DNA from: Mucilaginibacter xinganensis
GTDB taxonomy: Bacteria > Bacteroidota > Bacteroidia > Sphingobacteriales > Sphingobacteriaceae
Assembly (NCBI GenBank): GCA_026225055.1
Contig: JAMFSA010000084.1
Coordinates: 1 to 55,410, forward strand
Length of the DNA: 55,410 nucleotides
Reading direction: 5' to 3'
The translations under genes were made by a program, and so were the position numbers. Positions 18,094 to 27,274 of the stretch are shown piece after piece; the stretch's first letter is position 1, and each line of letters starts with the position of its first letter. A model generated the notes under the pieces. That model did not search any database. It was not told the origin of the DNA and saw nothing but the letters and a program-made list of their open reading frames with translations.

Positions 18094-19806
18094 ATGAATT
18101 TAAAGCCTTTCTTTTTGAGATTTTTAATTGGTTGTTTATTTAGTTGTGCCAGCATTTTATTGCCGATGGAGGCAAAAAGTCAGCGAACATTTTGTAATCC
18201 ACTGAATATTAGTTATCGATTTACCCTTGACAAGCCATCCCGGCGAACTGCCGCAGACCCGGTTATCATTTTATACAAAGATTATTATTATTTATTTGCG
18301 ACGGCCTCAGGGGGCTACTGGTATTCAAAGGACTTGCTTCATTGGACCTTTATGACCACTAAAGATTTGCCATTTGAAAAAGACGCGCCGGCAGTAACCG
18401 TAATTAACGGATCGGTATATTATTTGCCTTTGAATAGCCATATCATTTATAAAACAAATAATCCGTTAAGCGGCAAATGGGAGATATATAATGATGCCTT
18501 TCCGCTGGCGATAGGTGATCCCGATCTTTTCCAGGATACTGACGGAAAAGTTTACTTATATTTTGGCTGTACCAATAGCGAATACCTGCACGCAGTGGAA
18601 CTGAATGTAAACCAAAAACTTAACCCCATCGGGCAACCGGTAAACGTGTTAACAAGTCAGCCGGAAATGCATGGCTGGGAGAGGCCCGGCGATTATAACA
18701 CACAAACTGACAGGCCCTGGACAGAGGCCCCGTGGGTGAATAAGCACAACGGCAAATATTATTATCAATATTCGGCACCTGGCACGCAGTATAAAAGCTA
18801 TGCCGATGGTTATTATGTAAGTGATAAACCGTTAGGGCCGTTCATTTACGCGCAAAGCAGCCCGTTTTCTGCCAAACCGGAAGGCTTTATTGATGGGGCA
18901 GGGCATGCTGCGACATTTGCGGATAAATATGGTAATTACTGGCATATAGCCACCATGACTATTTCCGTAAAACATATGTTTGAACGCAGGCTGGGCTTGT
19001 TCGCGGTAACATTTGATAAATACGGCGCACTGGTTGCGCATACTGAATTTGGCGATTACCCGATGATCATACCCAATCATAAAATCAACGATGTAAGTGA
19101 GCTTTTTCCGGCCTGGATGATGTTGTCCTACCGGAAACGGGCTGAGTCTTCCTCCAGCCTGGATGGTCACCCGGATTCGCTTGCATTTGATGAAAACATA
19201 CGCGACTATTGGAGCGCCAAAACCGGCAATAAGGGTGAGTGGCTTAGTGTTGACCTGGGCTCCATATCGACTGTAAAAGCCGTTCAGCTCAATTTTGCCG
19301 AAAATAATACCCATCTTTTCGGCCGCGAAGGCATATTGGCGCAGCAATACCTTTTGGAATACTCCACCAATAATAAGACATGGAAAGTATTGTCTGACAA
19401 AACGCACAATGAGGAGGACCTTACACATCAATACTATGCTTTGAAAATTCCTGTCAAGGCGCGTTACCTTAAAGTGATCAATTATAGGGTTCCCGGCGGT
19501 ACATTTGCCCTATCAGGTTTCCGGGTATTTGGAACGGGTACGGGTAAAAAACCAACAAAAGTAAGTTCATTTATTGCCGTAAGGGATACAAATGATCCGC
19601 GTAACGTTACCCTTAACTGGAAAAAACAAGCGAACGCTACTGGCTACAATATCAGATTCGGTGTTCAAAAAGACAGACTGAATAGAGTTTACCAGGTTTA
19701 TGGCGATAGTATATTAACCATTCACAGCCTTAACAAAAACCAACAATACTGGTTTGCCATTGATGCCTTCGGCGAGAACGGGGTCACAAGGGGAGACACC
19801 CGGTAA
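18094..19806 (+). CDS. GH43 glycosidase with F5/8 type C and FN3 domains, secreted
   Basis: 570 residues from the ATG at 18094. An upstream in-frame ATG at 18016 adds 26 residues before a clear signal peptide (MNLKPFFLRFLIG to EAKSQ), so the inner start is preferred. The five-bladed GH43 domain spans about residues 40-345, with the base Asp55 (ADPVI), the pKa-modulating Asp142 (IGDPDLF) and the acid Glu211 (WTEAPW). A discoidin/F5/8C carbohydrate-binding domain follows (about 355-480, VDLGSISTVKAVQ), then a fibronectin type III domain (about 490-570). GH43 covers arabinofuranosidases, xylosidases and galactofuranosidases. The F5/8C partner and the mannan-type locus make beta-galactofuranosidase an attractive but unproven reading. 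Confidence 0.85.
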   Translation: MNLKPFFLRFLIGCLFSCASILLPMEAKSQRTFCNPLNISYRFTLDKPSRRTAADPVIILYKDYYYLFATASGGYWYSKDLLHWTFMTTKDLPFEKDAPAVTVINGSVYYLPLNSHIIYKTNNPLSGKWEIYNDAFPLAIGDPDLFQDTDGKVYLYFGCTNSEYLHAVELNVNQKLNPIGQPVNVLTSQPEMHGWERPGDYNTQTDRPWTEAPWVNKHNGKYYYQYSAPGTQYKSYADGYYVSDKPLGPFIYAQSSPFSAKPEGFIDGAGHAATFADKYGNYWHIATMTISVKHMFERRLGLFAVTFDKYGALVAHTEFGDYPMIIPNHKINDVSELFPAWMMLSYRKRAESSSSLDGHPDSLAFDENIRDYWSAKTGNKGEWLSVDLGSISTVKAVQLNFAENNTHLFGREGILAQQYLLEYSTNNKTWKVLSDKTHNEEDLTHQYYALKIPVKARYLKVINYRVPGGTFALSGFRVFGTGTGKKPTKVSSFIAVRDTNDPRNVTLNWKKQANATGYNIRFGVQKDRLNRVYQVYGDSILTIHSLNKNQQYWFAIDAFGENGVTRGDTR

Positions 19807-19892
19807 AGCTGCTTTATAGTTTCATAGCACTTGTTTATTTCAGGTATTTTTAAAATTCTGCAATCGCAACCAGCGATTCTGCAAATACTGGC

Positions 19893-19934
19893 AGTTGTCA
19901 AATCATACATATTTCTTGACCGATTATGCATATC
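19893..19934 (-). promoter_or_regulatory. 42-bp regulatory box, copy C (inverted, before the oxidoreductase operon)
   Basis: On the minus strand GATATGCAT (19934-19926) and AATATGTAT (19913-19905) start 21 bp apart, and the second runs into GATTTGACAACT. The arms GGTCAAG and TTTGACA are at 19921-19915 and 19902-19896. The match to copies A and B is close, but the orientation is reversed relative to the downstream genes. It lies in the 216-bp gap between the GH43 and [2Fe-2S] genes, 88 bp before the latter. Confidence 0.6.
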
Positions 19935-20022
19935 AACCGACATGCAGTGCTTCGGGGGTGTAATGGTCGATACTTATTGCGATATTTGAATCTGTAATAT
20001 ACCATTGCATAGATAGCCTATA

Positions 20023-20511
20023 ATGCCAATTACCGATAACACATATTTACTTCACATTAATCACAAAGAAATCAGGGTAACTGTGCAGCCTGAGATACCT
20101 ATACTTTGGGTACTTCGTGATATAATTGGTTTAACAGGAACCAAGTTTGGTTGCGGAATGGCCCAATGCGGGGCTTGCACCATTCATCTCGACGGCGAGG
20201 CTGTGCGCTCCTGCGTTACACCGGTTTCCCGCGCTGCTGGCAAGGGAATTATCACGATTGAAGGACTTTCACCGCAAGGCAACCACCCGTTACAGCAAGC
20301 CTGGGCCGAAGTAAATGTGCCCCAATGTGGTTATTGCCAGGCTGGCCAGATTATGTCGGCAGCAGTTTTGCTGCGAGAAAACCCGGAACCTACAGACCAG
20401 GATATTGATGATGCCATGTCAGGCAATATATGCCGCTGCGGAACTTATTTGCGGATACGTAAAGCCATACACCTGGCCGCCGCCATTCAAAAATCAAGAG
20501 CAAAGCAGTAA
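20023..20511 (+). CDS. [2Fe-2S] small subunit of a molybdenum hydroxylase (isoquinoline 1-oxidoreductase alpha-like)
   Basis: 162 residues with no signal peptide. An N-terminal plant-type ferredoxin domain binds one [2Fe-2S] cluster through Cys44, Cys49, Cys52 and Cys64 ([10 protein letters not shown]). The C-terminal helical domain binds the second through Cys102, Cys105, Cys137 and Cys139 ([13 protein letters not shown]). This is the complete set for small subunits of the xanthine oxidase family. It passes electrons from the molybdenum site to an acceptor. It is likely carried through the Tat system with the large subunit, which bears the export signal. Its stop overlaps the cytochrome gene start by one base (TAATG). 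Confidence 0.9.
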   Translation: MPITDNTYLLHINHKEIRVTVQPEIPILWVLRDIIGLTGTKFGCGMAQCGACTIHLDGEAVRSCVTPVSRAAGKGIITIEGLSPQGNHPLQQAWAEVNVPQCGYCQAGQIMSAAVLLRENPEPTDQDIDDAMSGNICRCGTYLRIRKAIHLAAAIQKSRAKQ

Positions 20512-21179
20512 TGATCAGCCGCAACAATAAAGAAAAATTGATAGGTTCAACTCGTCCATATAAAAGATATTGCTATGTCATAGCTTCTATCATTGCGCTT
20601 TTAACGTTGGTTAATATGTCGGCTTTCAAAAGCGAATCCCGGTTAGCTAAGTTTGTTAATCCACGTTTTAGTAAACAAGATAGCACGATATCAAAAAAGG
20701 CTTTTTTACAGGTATACCGGGTATTAATGAGCCCGCGTTGCATGAATTGCCATCCCTCGGGTGACATACCCCTGCAAGGCGATGATAGCCATCTTCATTT
20801 TCAGGGTGTAAAGCGCGGGCCTGACGGTACAGGTTTATACGCCCTGAAATGCAGTAATTGCCATCAATCGCATAACTTGCCGGGCTTACACATGCCCCCG
20901 GGTAATCCTAAATGGCATTTGCCTCCGGCTAATATGAAGATGGTTTTCCAGGGCCGCACCCCTCATCAGCTTGCATTGCAATTACTCGATAAAAAAAGAA
21001 ACGGTGGCAGGTCAGTAAAAGCCCTGATCGATCATATTACCAGTGATACACTGGTATTAAGTGGCTGGACACCCGCTGAAGGAGTGTCAAAACCACCGCT
21101 GACACATAAAGCGTTTGTAAACGCATTTAATGAGTGGATAAATCATGGTGCAGTAAGTCCTGATCCGGAAAAAAAATGA
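20511..21179 (+). CDS. Membrane-anchored c-type cytochrome with two haem motifs
   Basis: 222 residues. One hydrophobic segment (about 20-37) acts as an uncleaved anchor or signal peptide. Two CxxCH haem-attachment motifs are present, CMNCH at 77-81 and CSNCH at 114-118. The first is followed by HPSGD, a pattern seen in cytochromes c of Isosphaera/Isorropodon-type domains. Its position between the small and large subunits of a molybdenum hydroxylase, with overlaps on both sides (1 and 4 bases), indicates it is the electron acceptor of that enzyme on the periplasmic side. Axial ligands beyond the motif histidines cannot be assigned by eye. Confidence 0.8.
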   Translation: MISRNNKEKLIGSTRPYKRYCYVIASIIALLTLVNMSAFKSESRLAKFVNPRFSKQDSTISKKAFLQVYRVLMSPRCMNCHPSGDIPLQGDDSHLHFQGVKRGPDGTGLYALKCSNCHQSHNLPGLHMPPGNPKWHLPPANMKMVFQGRTPHQLALQLLDKKRNGGRSVKALIDHITSDTLVLSGWTPAEGVSKPPLTHKAFVNAFNEWINHGAVSPDPEKK

Positions 21180-23329
21180 AAAGAAGATATTTTATAAGAC
21201 TTTCCACGTTTACCGCTGGCGCATGGCTGCTCACTGATCTAGTGCCGGTAAGTTTGTCAGCATCCGGAAAATCCGTAAACCCCGGCTTCTCGCCCGATCC
21301 TTTGTTGAAAATAAGCGAAACAGGTAAAGTAACCATCTTTATGGTTAAACAGGAAATGGGCCAGAACGTTATCACCTCTTTGCCCTTGCTGATTGCTGAA
21401 GAACTGGAGGTTGATCTCGGTGAAATAACTATTGAAGCGTTACCTTACGAAGCAGCAAAATCAGGCAATTATACAACTTGGGCAAGCGGTAGTATTACCG
21501 GGAACTGGATGCACTTGCGTAAGGTGGGTGCAACGGCGAAAGCAATGCTGATAACCGCAGCTGCTACACGGTGGAAGGTGCCTGTTGACTTATGTAAAGC
21601 GCAGGCTGGCAGCGTGATCAATAAACGCACAAACGAAATTTTATATTATAAGGATCTTGTAAAAGAAGCCAGCACCCTTACACCACCCGATAATGTTACA
21701 CTTAAGGAAATCAAAGATTTTAAGTTGATTGGGCAAAAGACATCTAAAACAAATATTTCGGCCATTTTAACCGGGCATTATGCTTACACTATGGATGTTA
21801 AATTACCAGGGATGCTGTACGCCGCTTTGGTCCGCTGCCCTGTTTATAGCGGTAAGGTAGCAAGTTGGGATAGCAGTGCTTTAAATGGATTAAGTGGATT
21901 TGTTAAAGTGGTGCAGGTTACGCAGATGAATGAAGCGCTTAACCGTAACGCCGTCGCCATTATTGCCACCAATACCTGGGCGGCTTTGCAGGGCCAGCGT
22001 TTGCTCAAAGTGAAATGGGATTATGCGCTAAATACCGTAAACGATACACCATCATTAAGTGATCAGTTTAAAAAAGAGCTTGCCAGTGCCACACCGGTAC
22101 AGGTGTACGGTAAAGAAAAAAATGCTTCTTTTAAGTCAATTCAACATCCGGAAGTTTATGAAGCCACGTATCAGATTCCGTATATGGCGCATGCCGCCAT
22201 GGAACCCATGAACTGTACTGCCTGGTATAAAAACGGAAAGTTTGAGATTTGGGGCGGCTTTCAGGCGCCAATGTTTATCAACAGTGTTTTGCCCAAACTT
22301 TTTAATATCGACCGTTCGGATATATCCGTTAACCTGATGCCCATGGGCGGAAGTTTCGGGCGCAAGGAAAAAATTGACGGCGTGGCAGATGCTATGCAAA
22401 TTGCCAAAGCTATAGAAGCACCGGTACAGGTAATCTATAGCCGGGTTGATGACCTGCAAAATGATTTTTACAGGCACGCAAGTTATCACCATCTGTCTGC
22501 GGTTTCTAATCCTGGCCAGATCAGCCAGTGGCGGCATCAATTGGGTATAGCTACTTTTCCTGGTAAAGAGATATCCGGGCCCTGGCACACCTTCGGCGGC
22601 GTGATGAATGATCTTTGTTATACCACCGGCGATTATCAAAGCGCATTTTACCCTGTAGAATCGCCAATTCCCCTGGGCTCGTGGCGCTCAATTTCATTTA
22701 GCCCTAACGTATTTGCTGTTGAAAGTTTTATTGATGAACTGGCGGTTCACAACCATATAGACCCGATAACATTCAGGTTAAACATACTTGATGTAGCAGG
22801 TTCCAAAGATAACCTGCGCCTTAAAAATGTGTTATCCAAATGTGCTGATCAAATCGGCTGGTGGCAAAAACCGGCCAAAGGCAGGTTCCGTGGAGTTGCT
22901 TGCTGCATCTATGGGCATTCTTCGTCAATTGTTGCACATGCTATGGAGATATCGGTTAGCAAAGAAAAGCTCGTAAAGATTCACCGCTGTGTTGCCGCGG
23001 TTGATTGCGGGCTGGTTATAGACCCTGACGGGCTGAAGGCCCAGGTGGAGGGCAGCCTGGTTTGGGCTTTAAGCGGTATATTTAAAAATGAAATAACAGT
23101 TTCCAACGGAATAGTCGATCAGCAATCGTTTGCGGATTACCAGGTTTTGTGTATAAACGAAATGCCGCCATTTGAGATCATCCTGATTCCGGGAGCTGAT
23201 AATCCGGGTGGTGGTGGTGAACCCGCGGTTCCATCAGTGGGGCCGGCTTTATGTAATGCCATTTTTGCTGCGACAGGTTTCAGGATCAGGGAATTGCCTG
23301 TAAAAAAACATGGATTTCATTTAGTATAA
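21176..23329 (+). CDS. Molybdopterin-binding large subunit of a molybdenum hydroxylase (isoquinoline 1-oxidoreductase beta / aldehyde oxidase type), Tat-exported
   Basis: 717 residues. The N-terminus KRRYFIRLSTFTAG is a twin-arginine-like signal, so the folded enzyme should be exported to the periplasm. The aldehyde oxidase/xanthine dehydrogenase molybdopterin-binding fold is visible, with MGGSFGRKE, AMEPMNCT and the catalytic base Glu682 in GGGGEP near the C-terminus. The family hydroxylates N-heterocycles or oxidises aldehydes. The substrate here is unknown, but the GH-rich setting suggests a sugar-derived aldehyde or an aromatic decoration. The start lies in the stop of the cytochrome gene, and a GH2 gene follows after 13 bp. 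No molybdenum cofactor or XdhC maturation genes are in the window. Confidence 0.88.
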   Translation: MKRRYFIRLSTFTAGAWLLTDLVPVSLSASGKSVNPGFSPDPLLKISETGKVTIFMVKQEMGQNVITSLPLLIAEELEVDLGEITIEALPYEAAKSGNYTTWASGSITGNWMHLRKVGATAKAMLITAAATRWKVPVDLCKAQAGSVINKRTNEILYYKDLVKEASTLTPPDNVTLKEIKDFKLIGQKTSKTNISAILTGHYAYTMDVKLPGMLYAALVRCPVYSGKVASWDSSALNGLSGFVKVVQVTQMNEALNRNAVAIIATNTWAALQGQRLLKVKWDYALNTVNDTPSLSDQFKKELASATPVQVYGKEKNASFKSIQHPEVYEATYQIPYMAHAAMEPMNCTAWYKNGKFEIWGGFQAPMFINSVLPKLFNIDRSDISVNLMPMGGSFGRKEKIDGVADAMQIAKAIEAPVQVIYSRVDDLQNDFYRHASYHHLSAVSNPGQISQWRHQLGIATFPGKEISGPWHTFGGVMNDLCYTTGDYQSAFYPVESPIPLGSWRSISFSPNVFAVESFIDELAVHNHIDPITFRLNILDVAGSKDNLRLKNVLSKCADQIGWWQKPAKGRFRGVACCIYGHSSSIVAHAMEISVSKEKLVKIHRCVAAVDCGLVIDPDGLKAQVEGSLVWALSGIFKNEITVSNGIVDQQSFADYQVLCINEMPPFEIILIPGADNPGGGGEPAVPSVGPALCNAIFAATGFRIRELPVKKHGFHLV

Positions 23330-23342
23330 TTGTCAATCTATT

Positions 23343-26096
23343 ATGAAGAGAATATTTCTGTTAGTTTTATTCGCGGTGTTTCATTTCAGCGCGTTTTCAC
23401 AGGGTACCATTATTAAATATTTGTCCGGAACAGATAAAGATAACACCAAACAATGGGATTTTTATTGTACCGGCGGAAGGAATAGTGGGCAATGGACAAA
23501 GATCGCGGTACCCTCAAATTGGGAACTGCAAGGCTTTGGTAACTACAATTATGGCCACGACAAAGTAAAGGGCAACGAGCAGGGGCTGTATAAATATGAG
23601 TTTTTTGCCGATAGCTGGAAAGACAAGAAGGTATTTATTGTTTTTGAGGGTTCCATGACGGATACCAAAGTATTGATCAATGGCAAACTGGCCGGTCCTG
23701 TTCATCAGGGTAGTTTTTACCGGTTTAAATATGATATAACCGGCTTGATTAAGTTTAATGATAAAAATTTACTGGAGGTTACTGTTGATAAAACATCGGC
23801 CAATTCATCTGTAAATGATGCGGAACGAAGGAATAGCGATTTTTGGCTGTTTGGCGGTATTTTCAGGCCTGTTTACCTTGAAATTATGCCGGAAACTTTT
23901 ATTGACCGGGTGGCTATAAATGCAAAGGCAGATGGTACTTTCCGTATGGATGTATATCCGCAGCATTTAAAAGATGATGAAACTGTTGAAGCCCAAATAC
24001 AAAAAACCAGCGGCGAAAATGTTGGTAAATCATTTTCAGTTACTGCCGATACCACAAAAGAGTTTATTGAATTGAAGCATCAATTTGAAAACTCGTTATT
24101 ATGGAACGCGGAAACTCCCAATCTATACCAGGTGTTGGTTTCCATAAAAAACAAGCAGGGCGTTATTCACCAAGTTATACAAAAGTTTGGTTTCCGTACG
24201 GTTGAACTCAGGGCAAATGACGGCTTTTATGTAAACGGGGTAAAAGTGATCATGAAAGGGAGCAATCGCCATAGCTTCTGGCCTGAAAGCGGACGTACAT
24301 TAAGCCATGGTATTAATTTAATGGATGTTAACCTGATGAAGGAAATGAATATGAACGCGGTGCGCATGTCGCATTATCCGCCGGATGCTGATTTTTTGGA
24401 TGTATGCGATTCATTGGGGTTATATGTGTTGGATGAGTTAACAGGCTGGCAGGCAAAATATGATACTGTTGTAGGGCATAAATTGGTAAAGGAAATGGTG
24501 GTGCGTGATGTAAATCATCCGTCGATAGTTTTTTGGGATAATGGTAATGAGGGTGGCTGGAATACCGGCCTCGATAACGATTACGCCTTATATGATCCGC
24601 AAAAACGTACCGTACTGCATCCTTGGGCAAATTTTAATGGCGCCGACAATCATCATTACCCCGACTATAATTATCTGTTAAAAACAGTTGCTACCGGAAA
24701 GGATGTGTTTTTTCCAACGGAGTTTATGCACGGGCTTTATGACGGCGGAGCAGGAGCAGGGCTCGATGATTTTTGGAATGAGATGTTGAAATATCCACAC
24801 AGCGCCGGGGGCTTTATTTGGGCATTTTTGGACGAGGCTGTTATCCGTACCGATAAAAACGGCATATATGATACGGATGGTAACCATGCCCCTGATGGTA
24901 TTTTGGGCCCGCATCGTGAAAAGGAAGCCAGTTTTTTTGCCATAAAAGAGATTTGGTCGCCAGTTTATATTGATCCTCAGCCTATTGAAAAAACATTTAA
25001 TGGTGAGGTGCCGGTTAAAAACAGGTATGAATTTACAAACTTAAGCCGGTGCCGTTTTAAGTGGCAGTTGGTTAAATTTCCATTACCTCAGAACAAAAGC
25101 ATCAAGGCAACAGTAACAGTAAGTGGTTTCCCGGCACCACTTGAACTGGCTCCCGGTGATAAAGGAATGCTGAAGTTGAATTTACCGGTAACATGGGCAA
25201 AAAATGATGCACTTTATTTAACAGCGTATGGGCCAGATAAAAAGGAAATATATACCTGGAGCTGGGCTATAAAATCGCCGCCGGCCGTGGTTGTTCCACC
25301 TGTTTCAACTAACAAACAAAACATAACGAGCGACGGTATCGGCAATGACTTGCGGGTAACATGCGATGGAATCAATTATTATTTTGACAAAACAACCGGA
25401 TATATTGAAAAGGTAGTAAAACGAGCCGGCACAATATCCCTTTCGGGCGGCCCGGCTTTAGCAGGTGTTGAGCTGGAGCTAAAACAATTCAAGTACGAAA
25501 GCTTTAATGGGCAATATGTGGTGCAGGCAGATTATCAGGGTGCCGGGGAATTGCACGTGAAATGGATTTTTAAACCCGGCCACCCTGTTAAACTGGAGTA
25601 CAGCTATACGCAAACAGGTGATGTCGATTATATGGGGATCATTTTCAATTATCCCGAAGAAAAGATCACAGGTATGAAATGGCTTGGCCGCGGCCCGTAC
25701 CGTGTTTGGAAAAATAGGCTAAAAGGCCAGCAGTTTGGCGTTTGGCAAAAAGATTATAATAATTCCATAACTGGTGAGACCTGGGGCTATCCTGAATTTA
25801 AAGGCTACCATGCTGAAGTTAACTGGGTGGTTATTGAAAATAAAGAATCACCATTTACAGTTTATACCGCCAATAAAAATATGTATCTGCAAATGCTGCA
25901 CCCGGCACGTGAAAAGGACGCGCTTGAAAATAATAATGTTGAACCCGCATTTCCGGCCGGAAGCATTGGGTTTTTAAATGCGATCAGCCCTATTGGCACC
26001 AAGTTTCATGCAGCAAATATGATGGGACCCCAGGGGCAGAAGAATCATGTAAGCGGTGAATTCAGCGGAACATTGTGGTTTGATTTTGGTCATTAA
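23343..26096 (+). CDS. GH2 glycosidase (beta-galactosidase-like), secreted
   Basis: 917 residues with a signal peptide cleaved near SAFSQ. The domains are jelly-roll (about 30-185), Ig-like, TIM barrel (from about 290, GSNRHSFWPESGR) and a C-terminal beta-sandwich region with GRGPYRVWKNR. The acid/base is Glu403 in NGNEGG and the nucleophile Glu460 in PTEFMHG. Both differ in context from the other GH2 here (GNECG, CEYAHAM), so the two enzymes probably hydrolyse different beta-linked sugars. Beta-galactoside, beta-mannoside or beta-glucuronide are all possible for GH2. It is the last gene of the oxidoreductase operon, 13 bp after the molybdenum subunit, and is followed by a terminator. Confidence 0.85.
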   Translation: MKRIFLLVLFAVFHFSAFSQGTIIKYLSGTDKDNTKQWDFYCTGGRNSGQWTKIAVPSNWELQGFGNYNYGHDKVKGNEQGLYKYEFFADSWKDKKVFIVFEGSMTDTKVLINGKLAGPVHQGSFYRFKYDITGLIKFNDKNLLEVTVDKTSANSSVNDAERRNSDFWLFGGIFRPVYLEIMPETFIDRVAINAKADGTFRMDVYPQHLKDDETVEAQIQKTSGENVGKSFSVTADTTKEFIELKHQFENSLLWNAETPNLYQVLVSIKNKQGVIHQVIQKFGFRTVELRANDGFYVNGVKVIMKGSNRHSFWPESGRTLSHGINLMDVNLMKEMNMNAVRMSHYPPDADFLDVCDSLGLYVLDELTGWQAKYDTVVGHKLVKEMVVRDVNHPSIVFWDNGNEGGWNTGLDNDYALYDPQKRTVLHPWANFNGADNHHYPDYNYLLKTVATGKDVFFPTEFMHGLYDGGAGAGLDDFWNEMLKYPHSAGGFIWAFLDEAVIRTDKNGIYDTDGNHAPDGILGPHREKEASFFAIKEIWSPVYIDPQPIEKTFNGEVPVKNRYEFTNLSRCRFKWQLVKFPLPQNKSIKATVTVSGFPAPLELAPGDKGMLKLNLPVTWAKNDALYLTAYGPDKKEIYTWSWAIKSPPAVVVPPVSTNKQNITSDGIGNDLRVTCDGINYYFDKTTGYIEKVVKRAGTISLSGGPALAGVELELKQFKYESFNGQYVVQADYQGAGELHVKWIFKPGHPVKLEYSYTQTGDVDYMGIIFNYPEEKITGMKWLGRGPYRVWKNRLKGQQFGVWQKDYNNSITGETWGYPEFKGYHAEVNWVVIENKESPFTVYTANKNMYLQMLHPAREKDALENNNVEPAFPAGSIGFLNAISPIGTKFHAANMMGPQGQKNHVSGEFSGTLWFDFGH

Positions 26097-26126
26097 TCAA
26101 CCCTGTGTCTGTAAGTAAAGGCATAT

Positions 26127-26157
26127 CTGGAGCGACGGTAGCACCTCCAGTTTTTTT
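26127..26157 (+). terminator. Intrinsic terminator ending the oxidoreductase-GH2 operon
   Basis: CTGGAG (26127-26132) pairs with CTCCAG (26145-26150) and is followed directly by seven T (26151-26157). It lies 31 bp after the GH2 stop. Confidence 0.85.
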
Positions 26158-26242
26158 ATCGAGTAGGACTTGCCGCTGCAACTTTTACTTCGGAAGATGA
26201 ATAAATTAATTCATGCAAATCAATTTAATTAAATCCTCATAA

Positions 26243-27274
26243 ATGAAACACATACAACGCTCTATTAACCGCTGGTTATTCCACACCGTATCATTAATGG
26301 TACTGATGCTTTTATTGATTTCGGGCCAACGGTCAATTGCCCAGGTAACAAATGATGGAAGTAAGCAGGCTGCTCCGCAAGTTTTACCCGGTAAAGGCAT
26401 TAAGCAATACGATTTTTTTTACGCTGGAGAAGATAAATCACGTAAAATGTATATTGTGCATAAGGGAAAGGTTGTATGGTCATATATTGACACAACGGGT
26501 AACGGCGAGATCAGTGATGCTTCCTTACTGCCCAATGGCAACGTATTGTTCGCACACCAGTTTGGCATTACGTTAATAAACCATAATAAACAGGTGCTTT
26601 GGAATTATGATGCCCCTAAAGGTTTTGAAACACATACTGCCCAGCTAATCGGAGACGATCATGTAATATTCGTTCAAAATGGTAATCCAGCCAAAGTAAT
26701 TGTGATGAATATTCACGACAATACTATAACCAAGGAATTTGTAATACCCGCGAATACTGGGGTGCATGGACAGGTACGCCATGCCAGGTTAACAGCTGCC
26801 GGTACTTACCTAATAGCGCATATGGATTTGGGAAAGATTTGTGAATACGACATTAGCGGGAAACAGCTTTTATCAATTGATTTTCAAGGCGTTTGGTCGG
26901 CAGTGCCATTAACAAATGGTAACATCCTGGCAACAAACAACTCAAATTTAGTTAAGGAAATTACACGCAGCGGCGATATCGTTTGGGAATATAAACTGGA
27001 TCAAATACCCGGGTATAAAATAACAAGTCCGCAGGTTTCTCTGCGTTTGCCAGATGGAAATACGCTGATCAATAACTGGTTTAATAAATGGGATAGTAAG
27101 TTTGATGCGGCTAATGCCCCAGTACAAGCCATAGAAGTTACACCTGATAAAAAAATTGTATGGGCATTGCGCTCGTGGACAGATCCTATAGACCTGGGCC
27201 CATCAACGACCATACAATTACTAAACATGTCTGGCAGTATGAACGAAGACGTACACTTTGGTGATATTAGATGA
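26243..27274 (+). CDS. Secreted beta-propeller protein (PQQ-like/arylsulfotransferase-like repeats)
   Basis: 343 residues with a signal peptide cleaved near RSIAQ (residue 34). The body is a series of W/Y-rich propeller blades such as GKVVWSYID, KQVLWNYDA, GDIVWEYKL and KKIVWALRS, the pattern of PQQ-dehydrogenase-like and bacterial arylsulfotransferase-like beta-propellers. No full PQQ-dehydrogenase domain is present, so an enzymatic role is uncertain. It may bind or modify glycan or act as a scaffold. It follows the operon terminator, so it probably has its own promoter, and it is the last gene of the glycan locus. Confidence 0.65.
   Translation: MKHIQRSINRWLFHTVSLMVLMLLLISGQRSIAQVTNDGSKQAAPQVLPGKGIKQYDFFYAGEDKSRKMYIVHKGKVVWSYIDTTGNGEISDASLLPNGNVLFAHQFGITLINHNKQVLWNYDAPKGFETHTAQLIGDDHVIFVQNGNPAKVIVMNIHDNTITKEFVIPANTGVHGQVRHARLTAAGTYLIAHMDLGKICEYDISGKQLLSIDFQGVWSAVPLTNGNILATNNSNLVKEITRSGDIVWEYKLDQIPGYKITSPQVSLRLPDGNTLINNWFNKWDSKFDAANAPVQAIEVTPDKKIVWALRSWTDPIDLGPSTTIQLLNMSGSMNEDVHFGDIR

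Noticed and set aside
15814..19806. An operator box before GH92 or GH43
   Set aside because: The intergenic regions at 15686-15813 and 17944-18093 have no ATATGYAT pair at 21-bp spacing.
26243..27274. Assignment of the beta-propeller protein as a PQQ-dependent dehydrogenase
   Set aside because: The length is about half of a usual eight-bladed dehydrogenase and I do not see the full cofactor-binding set. Only the repeat family is supported.
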